From: Nitrospirota bacterium
Lineage (GTDB): Bacteria; Nitrospirota; Thermodesulfovibrionia; Thermodesulfovibrionales; UBA9159
Length of the DNA: 64,000 bases
Direction: 5' to 3'
Assembly: GCA_021790195.1 (NCBI GenBank)
Contig: JAJYIF010000001.1
Span: 62,001 to 126,000, forward strand
Part shown: piece by piece, positions 50,197 to 59,900 of the stretch
How the letters are laid out: every line of letters begins with the position of its first letter
How positions within the stretch are numbered: position 1 is the stretch's first letter
Made by a program: the position numbers and the translations under genes
Notes under the pieces: generated by a model
Databases searched by the model: none
Told to the model about the DNA's origin: nothing
What the model saw: only the letters and a program-made list of their open reading frames with translations

Positions 50197-52731
50197 TCAG
50201 TTCTCTGTCTTTCCTGCAGCCGGCTGTTTCTTGCAGTTCCATATCTCGTCGTTATCTCCGCCCGATACGTCTATCTTAAATCTCTCCTTTGAATACGGCT
50301 CAAATTTGACCTTTCCTATACCGGGTTCCCTTCTCGCATCATAAATCTTTTCTGTCGGCGCCGCCCTCCCCCACCAGTTGTCTTTGGCATCCACGTCTTC
50401 ATCGTTGAAATCGCCAACCCGGACATTGTATTCGGAATTGTCGAAAATGTTATTTCTCCTGATCTTCAGCCCTCCGCCTTTTTCCCTGACAAAGATCCCA
50501 GTTTCATTGCCGGTGATGACATTCTCAAAAATAGACGCGTTTCCCCTGTATGACCGGAGGCCGATGACATCGCCCTTGAAGAGAGAATGCCTGATCTCAA
50601 TCGGGCCGCTCCTGAACCTTATGCCGCCGTAGTTCCTAGCAAAAATGCAATCCTCGATATGAAGGTCCGTGAAATGAATGTGAAGCGCCCAGTCGGCATT
50701 TTCAAAGGTGCAGTGTGAAAAGACGCTCCCGTCCGCGTGCTCAAGAAAGATCTCATCCCAATATCCAGGACCGCCCGGTTTTTCGGAAGTAAAGGTAATC
50801 CTTGCATTTTTTTTGCCGCAGGCCGTTATCTTACCTCTTATCGCCAGGCCTGCGCCTTTCGAGAATAACACATTTACGAAAGGTGAAATTGCAAGATTTG
50901 TGCCGGGAGTCAGAGTAGTGTTGCCTTTCACAACAATATCCCCGCGCCATATCGTATCCGTTTCTATCGTCTTCAGAGGCCAGAGGAAGCTTATTGGCTT
51001 GTTTCTGAAAGGCTTGTAGTGGGCTTTGCCTTTCGACGGGTCGCTTTCCTTATCAAAGATGACTCTTGCCGGGCTATCGCCTCCCCACCAGTTCATGCCG
51101 GCGGAGACGTCACCCTGTCCGTCTATCCCGAGTGCATAGGTTCCGTTCTTGGCTATATTATTGCCGGTTATGACGCCCTCGAAGGACATAATCCCGATTC
51201 CTCTTTCGCCGTTGTCCGAGACCAGATTGCCCTCTATCAAAGCGGCCGAGTCCTGAATGTTTATCCCATTGAAACCGTTCCCCTGGACCGCGTTTCCGCT
51301 GACCTCGATGTTGTCGGTCCTCTTCAGAGAAATGCCCGATTCGAGATTGTGCGAGACGACATTGCCGCTGAACTTTCCGTAAACAGAACCGCTTATCATA
51401 AGACCATATCGGTTGCCGTCTATAAGGTTTCCTTCGACAATAGGAACTCCCTCCCTCAATCTCAGCCCTTCTTTGTAGTTGTCTGCTATCCTGTTGTCTT
51501 TGGCGGTAACATTGCACCGGAAAAGATTGATCCCGGAATAGTTTCCGAAAACGTAATTGCCGGAAAAGACAACATCGGAATCCCGCGCCTGAAGTCCGCT
51601 CTTGTTCCCGTAGATATACGTCCCCGCGATTTCGACCGTCGATTCCTGAAATTGGATACCTCTGTAATTGTTTTTCAGTATGGATCCCTTTACCGCAACA
51701 TTTGAAAAGTGAAAGTGAAGTCCCCTGTAGGCGTCTTCTATCTGGCAGTACTCGATCAGGTTCTGCGCCCTGTCGCTGTCCATTATATTGATGGAGTCCC
51801 AGTCCCCCATCTTCTTTCGGGCTTCGGCGGACCTGAAGATGATCGGCCTCTCGGGCGTACCCTTCGCTATAATAAGCCCCATGACAAGGATACCGTTTTC
51901 ACCGATATTGTCGCCGTCCGTATCCTTCTTCCCGAACTCTATGGTTGTGCCCGGCATCACGACCAGTCTTGCGCCTTCAGGCACTCGAAGCACTCCGTTC
52001 ACCTCTATCTTTCCCTGCCAGACGGTCGTCCCCAATAAGGCATCATCGCCGTATACTTTGACCCCGTCCTTCTTCTCTTCCTTATATTCCTTCTCCGGGA
52101 AACGGCCATTCCTTGCAGGCGAAGAGTAGTTATCCTTCTTCCTGTTTCCTTCAACCAGAGTGCCCTTGCTCTCGACCTTGGCACCTCCCAGCAGGAATAT
52201 CCCATAGTCGTTATCCTTCACCTGAGCGCTATCAATACTGACATCAGCACTCATGCCCTGGACAACGAGACCGTAACGGTTCTTCATCAGTATCGAATCC
52301 TTCACCCTGACAGATCCTCCTACGACGTAAAGACCTGTCTCGGCATTCTGAATCCTGCAGGACCTAAGAGAGACTTTGCCCCCGTCGACGATTATCCCGG
52401 CCCAGTCGGGCGATTTGTCTCCCCCTGATAAAACAAAAACAATCGGCGATTCTCTCGTTCCTTCAGCTCTGAGCGTTCCTCTTACGGTGATTTCAGTCAG
52501 GGGTGACATATACTCGGGGTCGGTCTTTGTGCTTTCAGAGGGCGATACGTGGATAGTCGTTCCGGGCAAGATTGTCAGGACAACTCCCTCGGGTACCAGA
52601 ACGTCTCTGGTCACGGATACCTCTCCCGACCATACTGTGTCGGATTTTATGACGTCGCTCTTCGCTCCAGCGGGAAAAAAGAAAAGAAACGGAAAGACCA
52701 GAAAGACGGCTGCTGCAAATCTCCGGCTCAT
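50197..52731 (-). CDS. Exported right-handed beta-helix (NosD-like) protein
   Basis: 844 residues, signal peptide FAAAVFLVFPFLFFFPAGA. Three homologous blocks start near residues 28 (SDTVWSGEVSVTRDVLVPEG), 235 (TVWQGKIEVNGVLRVPEG) and 590 (TDTIWRGDIVVKGNTTLTPG). Each is followed by short parallel beta-helix coils with N-x-x-G-I/L repeats such as DNDYGIFLLGG, NNYRGIQFQES, GNYSGINLFRC and RNYGGIRFRSG. This is the fold of NosD-like, polysaccharide-binding and adhesin proteins. It stands between two carboxypeptidase-regulatory-like proteins. Substrate unknown; surface binding of sugar or metal is likely. Confidence 0.82.
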   Translation of the reverse strand: MSRRFAAAVFLVFPFLFFFPAGAKSDVIKSDTVWSGEVSVTRDVLVPEGVVLTILPGTTIHVSPSESTKTDPEYMSPLTEITVRGTLRAEGTRESPIVFVLSGGDKSPDWAGIIVDGGKVSLRSCRIQNAETGLYVVGGSVRVKDSILMKNRYGLVVQGMSADVSIDSAQVKDNDYGIFLLGGAKVESKGTLVEGNRKKDNYSSPARNGRFPEKEYKEEKKDGVKVYGDDALLGTTVWQGKIEVNGVLRVPEGARLVVMPGTTIEFGKKDTDGDNIGENGILVMGLIIAKGTPERPIIFRSAEARKKMGDWDSINIMDSDRAQNLIEYCQIEDAYRGLHFHFSNVAVKGSILKNNYRGIQFQESTVEIAGTYIYGNKSGLQARDSDVVFSGNYVFGNYSGINLFRCNVTAKDNRIADNYKEGLRLREGVPIVEGNLIDGNRYGLMISGSVYGKFSGNVVSHNLESGISLKRTDNIEVSGNAVQGNGFNGINIQDSAALIEGNLVSDNGERGIGIMSFEGVITGNNIAKNGTYALGIDGQGDVSAGMNWWGGDSPARVIFDKESDPSKGKAHYKPFRNKPISFLWPLKTIETDTIWRGDIVVKGNTTLTPGTNLAISPFVNVLFSKGAGLAIRGKITACGKKNARITFTSEKPGGPGYWDEIFLEHADGSVFSHCTFENADWALHIHFTDLHIEDCIFARNYGGIRFRSGPIEIRHSLFKGDVIGLRSYRGNASIFENVITGNETGIFVREKGGGLKIRRNNIFDNSEYNVRVGDFNDEDVDAKDNWWGRAAPTEKIYDARREPGIGKVKFEPYSKERFKIDVSGGDNDEIWNCKKQPAAGKTEN

Positions 52732-52814
52732 TGGTTATTATACTTATGTAGCCGCAACTAAAGCCACATAGTAGATCTTAAGCCCTAACAGGATACCGGA
52801 AAAGTCTTTCTATG

Positions 52815-52861
52815 TCACCCTGAACCTGCCTACCGGCAGGCCGGTCTTTTTCAGGGTCCCA
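52815..52861. repeat. Intergenic palindromic repeat
   Basis: GTCACCCTGAA pairs with TTTTTCAGGGTC, and an inner palindrome CTGCCTACCGGCAG lies between. It lies in the 190 bases between two minus-strand genes, ends 8 bases before the next stop, and shares the CCTGCC/GGCAGG core with the repeat inside the PIG-L gene. It may also act as a terminator. The rest of 52732-52868 holds nothing else clear. Confidence 0.65.
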
Positions 52862-52868
52862 TAACTAT

Positions 52869-53678
52869 TTACTTTAACTTCTTGCCCGGCGCCGGTCCTT
52901 TTGGGCCACGGCCCTCGAACCTGATTACCTTTATGTCAATGCCCCGCGTTGTCTCTCCGGTCATCACAGAGACAGGGATAGGGGCCGCTTCCGCATAGCT
53001 TCCGATAATGGCGCCTTCTACAGGGGGGCCTCCTCCGTAGATGTCCCTGACCTTCAGATAGAACTTGCCTCCACCGCTCACTCTCAGCTCATATCTTCCG
53101 TCCTTGCCTGTCCTTTCAGAGACAAAGATGGGTTTCCCGACCATGGTCGGGCTCGTATAGGCAAAAACCAAGGCCCCTTCCGCGGGTTTTCCGTCCCGGA
53201 AAACGACAGTGCCTTCAATAGCAGAGATCTTATCAGTGATCGGGGGTCTCTTAAAGGGGGTGGCGCCGGAAACAACGCCGATGTCCATCTTTTCGCCCTT
53301 CTTGATCACATATTCTTTGGGCTTTCCGCTCTCGTCACGGCTTGCGAAGAACATCTCTCCGTCTCGGGGCGGGCCTATCTCTTTTCTCGAAGCACGCTTG
53401 ATCGCACCGAGATAATACTTGCCCTCCGGAAGTTCCACCGAGAATCTTCCCTCGCTGTCCATATCCACTATCTGATCGGGAACACGCCAGTATCTTTCAG
53501 GAGACGGAGGGGGACCCGACTCCGCATTGAAGAAGAAAACCTTTCCGTCGGACATCGGACCTCCGTCTTTGATCATCAGCTTTCCCGTGATCAGTCCCTT
53601 CTTGACTTCCTGAGAAAAACCGGTAACTGCCGTCATGGAAAAAACAAGGAAAATCACCCAAAAGCCTATTCTCTTCAT
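52869..53678 (-). CDS. Exported carboxypeptidase-regulatory-like protein
   Basis: 269 residues. Signal peptide KRIGFWVIFLVFSMTAVTGFSQ; ATG 53678 chosen for GAGGAG six bases upstream. Two beta-sandwich domains: KKGLITGKLMIKDGGPMSDGKVFFF...GRFSVELPEGKYYLGAI and AIEGTVVFRDGKPAEGALVFAYT...GRYELRVSGGGKFYLKV. The GRF/Y-x-V-x-x-x-G-K-Y/F-Y-L pattern is the family mark. The tail GRGPKGPAPGKKLK is basic and Pro-rich, perhaps wall-facing. It shares layout with the 235-residue protein at 49.5 kb. Confidence 0.78.
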   Translation of the reverse strand: MKRIGFWVIFLVFSMTAVTGFSQEVKKGLITGKLMIKDGGPMSDGKVFFFNAESGPPPSPERYWRVPDQIVDMDSEGRFSVELPEGKYYLGAIKRASRKEIGPPRDGEMFFASRDESGKPKEYVIKKGEKMDIGVVSGATPFKRPPITDKISAIEGTVVFRDGKPAEGALVFAYTSPTMVGKPIFVSERTGKDGRYELRVSGGGKFYLKVRDIYGGGPPVEGAIIGSYAEAAPIPVSVMTGETTRGIDIKVIRFEGRGPKGPAPGKKLK

Positions 53679-53929
53679 CCCCTTCTCCTCAGCCTTTATA
53701 CGGCAAGTCATGATTAGGGAAATAATAACATACCCTGACAGAAACTTCTCTCAGAAGACAAAAGGGCTTATCCGATGGATTGTCAATACGGCATCAGCAA
53801 GGATGCACAGTCGCAACACCCACGATCCTCGGGGCTACATATTTCTTCTTTCTCATATTCCGGCTCCTTTCTGTCTCCGCTTTCTTAATTTATGTTCGCT
53901 GTACGCTGCCCGCTATACTCTACGCTGTT
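53679..53929. other. 250-base gap with degenerate CGCTG words
   Basis: Just beyond the stop of the giant gene, bases 53890-53926 contain words such as CGCTGTACGCTGCC and CGCTATACTCTACGCTG, a short-period repeat of CGCT(G/A)TA. Elsewhere in the gap I see no ORF with a ribosome site and no clear promoter. Confidence 0.4.
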
Positions 53930-56900
53930 CTAATCGCAGGTATTGCATCCAGGCGCATAAGACGGCGTTGTTACATATAATTCATCGCTGTATGCCGAGT
54001 ATTTATAGGCGCACGAACCACCGCTCCCGCAGGTGCATGGGTTATTGCCGGAGTCTTCGCATTTGAAGGCCCTGGCCCTGTAGCGGTACCCGCTGTTGGG
54101 GTTTCTTGCGATCTTGTCTATAAAGGAGTGCGTCGCGGCGCTTGTCGTCGCAAATTGGGTCCAGATCCCTTCACGCAGCTTCGCCTCGATCGAGACACCA
54201 TCAATGTCGCTCCTGCACGAATTGGGAGAACAGGAATTAGGGTCATAAGTCCAGGTCAACTGGATCTCCTGACAGCTCAAGGCATTGCCGGAAAGGGTCG
54301 GCTTGGCAAGGTCGGATGTCATGAGGCAAACCTCGTTGAAGCCGGAGTCTCTGTTGCTGTCCGTATTGTATGCCGTCACCTCATAACAATAATTGGCGTT
54401 CTCTGACAGCCCGGTGTCGGAATATGTCGTGGTTATCGGGGACAGGACGGTGCATCCGACATAAGGATACAATTGGTTGCAATACAGCTCCTGATAGGCG
54501 ACCGGATCGTTATAATTCGGCGAGCCCGGATATGACCCCGGATCCTGCCTTCTATATATCTTATAGTTGGTTGCACCATATATCACCGGCCACGAAAGGG
54601 TGATCTGCGAGGGAGAATCTGCACTAAGGGTCACCTGCGGCTGGCACGGCGTCGTCCTTGCGCACTTCTCATTGCTGCCCACGGAATAATAGCCTTCATC
54701 GTTCTTGGCGTAAACCTGATAGCAGTAATATTCCCCTGACTTAAGACCCGGATTGGTGTAGGGACTCGCAGAAGGGGTAGCAATCGCAGCGTAAGTCCCT
54801 CCTGTCCCTGTCTTCCTCTGTATCTGGTATCCCGTCGGCGCACCGCTCCCGCTGTAGGTCCAGCTGAGGTCCATAGAACTGCTGTTGTTGGGTAAAGTAA
54901 CGCACGTAGCCGGATTCGTAACAAAGTTATAAGGGTCGTTTAACACAGGCTTAATAGGCGGTGTCTGCCGCTGCCCAGCCGGGCTGAACGCGGAATATCC
55001 GTTCGCATCGGAGCAGTTGTATGCCCGGCAAGCGCGTACGGCAAAGCAATAATATGTGTCGGCACTCAGACCGGTAACAGGATAAGTCGCCGCCCAGGCT
55101 GTATAGTTCTCTCCTGCAGCATATGATGGCAACGATGGCCAGCCATTAACTCCCACTCCTGGCGCTGGGCAACTGGCCCTCTCGTTGCAGGTATTCCCGG
55201 AACCGCAATCCACTGTCTGCGTAGCGACCGTGCAGGGCTTGTAAACATTATTGGAGCAATTGCTCCTCGGCATATAAAACAACTGATAACCCACATCGCC
55301 GGTCACATCGTTCCAGTAGGCGTTGACCTGGCTGTCAGAGACCGGAGATAATCCGTTCTGCGCGTCGGCGTGCCATGTAGGCGCGGACGGATATGTCCTC
55401 GTGAACGCCGGCGAGGTAAAGGCCGTATATAATCCGGGGCCGTTAAACAAGGCCCTTACCTGATATTTGTATCCGTAACCTGCCGTCAGACCGGCATCAA
55501 TATAGGTCGTAGTGCTGGGAGTGGCCAGGGCAAGCGGGAAAAACGTAATCAAATCGAAATAAGCGGCGCCGTTTGGAGCACCGTCTGCAAAACATCTGAT
55601 ATTGACCGAGGAAGTCCCGGAGGGAATCGTTACGGTCTCGGTCAGATAGTGCCAATTGCTGTCATTGTTTGGATCGCCCTGGGCGTTAATTCCAATCCCG
55701 GGAGAATCGATTCCTGAACCCTGCACATCGCACTGCGCCCTTCCGGTGGCGCCTGTCAGAGAGGTTCTTAGGTTTCCCGATAGGACATACTGAGCGCCCA
55801 CAGTTACCGATACTGTTTGATACCTTCCAAGAGTCGCTCCAGTCGCGGTCAATTTGAGGCTCTTCCCTCCGCTGAAATAAACCGATGTATCAAAGCTGAC
55901 GCCCGTCAGGGTACCGACCGTGCCGGTCCAGCTTGTAGTGGAATTTTCGAAATCCGGATCAGCAGCCAAGTTGCCCGCAATTGTTGTCCAGCTTCCCCAA
56001 TTGGAAGTATTGCTGTCGTATTCGGGATTATTTGTATATGAGGCCTGCGACCTCTGTATTTCATAACCTGTATACTTTCCGCCGCCGTTATTTTGCCAGT
56101 TCAACTGTATCTGGGACGTTGTTACGTTAGTCAAAGTAAGAGGGTCCGGCGACGGCGGAGGTGTGGCCAGACACTGCGCATTGCTATAGACATCGGTAGG
56201 AGGGTTGAGTCCGTTGACCGCATTCTGAGGGAAAGTAGCGATGAAATTATCTACCTGTGCCTTCAAGCTGATCGCATTATTCCTCAAGGCATTCTGGAAG
56301 ACATAAACCCTTGCAGGTGTTCCGACAAGACTGGCATCCGATGCCTGGGCCAAAAGCTGCCAGGCCGCGCCTGTCCATACATAAGCATACACGGTCGATC
56401 CGGTCCTGGTTATTCTTAATATGCCTGACGTATCATCGCTCGTTAGATAGTTAATATTTAGTGCAGTCCCGTTGACGAAAACGCCGGCCGTATATCCGTT
56501 GCCTGTGCCCTCGACATGCCGCTGGACAGCTACCCTGGTATTGCCGTCAGAAGAAAAATCGACTCGAAAATCCACATAGTAATTCATTCCCCACGAGGGG
56601 TCCGGGATCAGCTGGCCGGAGGGCAGGCTATAACTGATCTGGGAATCAAAATCGCCTGCGAAAGGAGCGATATTGTTAAGACCTATTTGAGCCTGGTTTG
56701 TACCCGATGTGTCGTTTCCGTTGCTCGCAGTGTCAAACTCAACCGCACCGGCTGCCCAAGTCACACTCGCAGAGCCGTTTCCGTCGCTCAGGTTTATGGG
56801 CGGCGAAGTTGCAGAGGTCGACCCCAGATATCCCGCCTGCCACCAGGTCGTAGAGTTTATTCCGCTGGTGAAGGCGTCGTTTATTGTCGGATTTGTCCCT

Positions 56901-59900
56901 GCTACAGCCGAGTTATACGCTCTGATGATGTAACTGTATGACGTGTTCTGCGCAAGTCCGGCATCAGGATAAGAGTTAACATTGTAGCCGAGGGCGGGTG
57001 GGATTGTGTTGTAAGTCCCGCCGCTGCAGGTGCCTCCGTTGCAAGGCCCGGTGCAGTCCTTCCTCTGCACATCATAATTGGTAGCTCCGGTGATGTCTGT
57101 CCAGTTAGGTTTCAGCGACGTATTGGATAGTGGGATAATAGTATTCTGGGTCAAGGTACCGAGACAGGCCCAGACATACCCGACACTGCTGGGAGCTGAT
57201 TTTGCGCCTCCGTTATTCACAGTTGAATACACCCTGAATTTATAGGCCCACCCCGGATTCATAGAATAAGCATATGTCTTCTGGGTCGGGTATGCGAGAG
57301 CCTGCCAGTAGTTAAATGAGTAGCCTCCGGAGCAATTACTAGGGTTCGCATCATTACAGTATGAATACTCGATGTAATAGCCTGTCTGTGCGCCCGGTCC
57401 GTTCCAGTCCCAAGAGATAGTGGCATTGTTGTCGCTACAGGTAGCGCTACGAGTTACGCTGGAGAGCGTCGGCGCCGTGGGAATCGTAAACGTACTGGCC
57501 TCATTGCTCCAGTCCGAGTCGCCAGAGCCGTCCGTGGCTTTCAACTGGAAGTAGTATAGAGTGCCCGGGGTCAAGCCTGTTACAGTACAAGACGTTCCTG
57601 TTACCCCAACGCAACCGGAACAGGGTCCGTATGAGCCCCCGGAGGCCTTGCATTGAGCGCTGTAGCTGGATGCCCCGGCGACGCTGCCCCAGGTCAGGTC
57701 CACTCGATCAGTCTGGACATTCGACGGATTGTTCAGTGCCGGCTTTGCAGGCAATGTGTAAGCCGTGACCTGGTTGCTCCACACCGAATCACCATTGGCA
57801 TCGGTAGCCTTGACGGCAAAATAATATAGGGTGCCAGACGGAAGACCCGAAGGAGCACAGCTTGTGGTCCCGATGCCGGTGCAGTTGGTAGGGGTTGTGA
57901 TATTCGTATACGCTGTAGTACTGCCATTAGTGTTATATCCCAAAGTATATGAAGTCGCCTGAGTGCAGTTTTGTCCTGTTAAACCCGAGGTCGGGCAGGG
58001 AGTCGGGCCCGGACCGGCAATGCTGTTCCAGGAAAAGTTCATGCTGCCGGTTGTTATGCCCGAGGGACTGTTCAAAATTGGCGACCGAAGGGTCGTCGTA
58101 ACGGCAGCCACCGGCTTTCTCGACGGCAGGGTACCCGTGAATGACTCGATCCTGTAACAATAATTAGCGTCTTCAAGCAGAGGACCCGCATCCGTCCAGG
58201 AGGTCGGAACGCTTGTGCCCGGATTGATAGTATTGATCAGGGTCCAGCCCCCGTCCGAGGGCGAAGGACATGACGGCAGGCCGGGAAGAGTAGCCGCAAT
58301 CCTCTCGATCCTGACGCCTGTCGTAGCGGTGCAGGTCCCTTTGCCCGAGGACGAGCAGTCCGAATCCGCAGAGCATATCATCGTAGTGTCGCCGGAACAC
58401 AACTTCGTGTTATTGTGCCAGCTTAGGTTGGCCTTATAGACGTTGCCCGGGTCTGTGACCGCGACGGCAGAGAAGGGCGCAGGGGACATTAGATATTTAT
58501 TGTCCTGCTTCAAAACAACAATGTCTTGATTATTGTTCGGGTTCATGGAATAGCCGGCGATAAACGCCTCGCCCCGATAATTGATCGCCATCGCGCTCGC
58601 AGAGTCGTCGCCGCTTATGCAGTGCTCGTTTGAAGGGCAATTTGAGTCTGTCAGGCAGGACGCAGCGGTTGTCACGGAACACCATGCGCGGTTGTAAGTC
58701 ATAGCGCCGAGGAATGTCCCTTCATAGTCGTATATCACCGATAATATGTCCAGGTTCGATCCGTTCTTGGTGTCGCCTGCAACGTAGATGTAGCCTGAAG
58801 AATCCATCTCCATGGCGGCCACGAGATCATCATTATTGTTCTGTCTTTCGAAATTCCTTTCCCAGACGACCGAACCATCCGTCGCGGCATAGCGTATGAT
58901 ATGAAAATCGTGATTGTCGCAATCCGAATTCACCGAACAACTCCTCGTCGGATAGTTGGAGCATGCGCTCGGCGAGCCCGAACAGGTCCCTGATGAAGCG
59001 AGGCTCCTCCCTGCCACAACGACCGCTCCGTCGATAGGGTCCACCCTCACCGTCTTAGCTTCGTCGTCCCCATGCGCAGGTCCGTCATAGGTCTTCTGCC
59101 AGACAATCCTGTTGCCGTTTGGACATGAACTGAGCATGTTCGAGCCGCAGTACTTGGTCGTCAGCCAGTCCTCGTTGCCGGAAGAGTTCACAGAGTAGCC
59201 CGTGACAAAGACGTTTCCGTAACTGTCCATTGCTAATGACGCCGCATGATCATTGCCGCTGCCCGAGCCATTAAAGGTGTCGGACCATATGACCTGTCCC
59301 TTGGTCTGGCCGTTGCACTTGGAATATATACCGCCGCAGGTGCCTTCGTTCAGCGCCTGGCTGCAGTCCGAGTCCCTGCCGCAGGCCTTGTCAAGCTTAT
59401 TGGAACAGGCTGAGCTGCCGCAGTATTTTGCGGTAAACCAGTCGTCCTGATTAGTCGCTCCATTGTAAATATAACCCGTCACAAATATGTTCCCGTCTGC
59501 ATCAAAGCTAACTGCAGCAGGGCGGTCATCTCCGTGAGAGGGGCCGTCATAGCGCACAACCCAATCGGCGCTTGCCGTGCAGAAACCCGGGAAGACGCAG
59601 TCCTGGTCCGAAGTGCAAGAGGTGCCTGTGTTGTTGGAACACACACCGCCGGAAAGATACTTGATAATGTAGATATCGTCGTTGCCGGATGTGTTCTTGC
59701 CGTAGCCGGCAACAACTATGTTGTTGTAACTGTCCAGGGCCGTGGCGACCGTTATGGCATCAACGTTCTTCTGGAAAGGGTTATTGTACTGCGCCTCCCA
59801 CAATTTCAGTTCGCCTGATGTGGGGTACGCACCGGAATATTTAATCGTATAGATCTGATGTGCGTAGTCATAACCGCTGCCGCCTGGCACCGATACTTCA

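Noticed and set aside
50900-52700. Beta-helix gene read as a copper-loading nosD
   Set aside because: The fold is shared, but no nosZ, nosR or other denitrification gene is nearby, so the specific function is not claimed.
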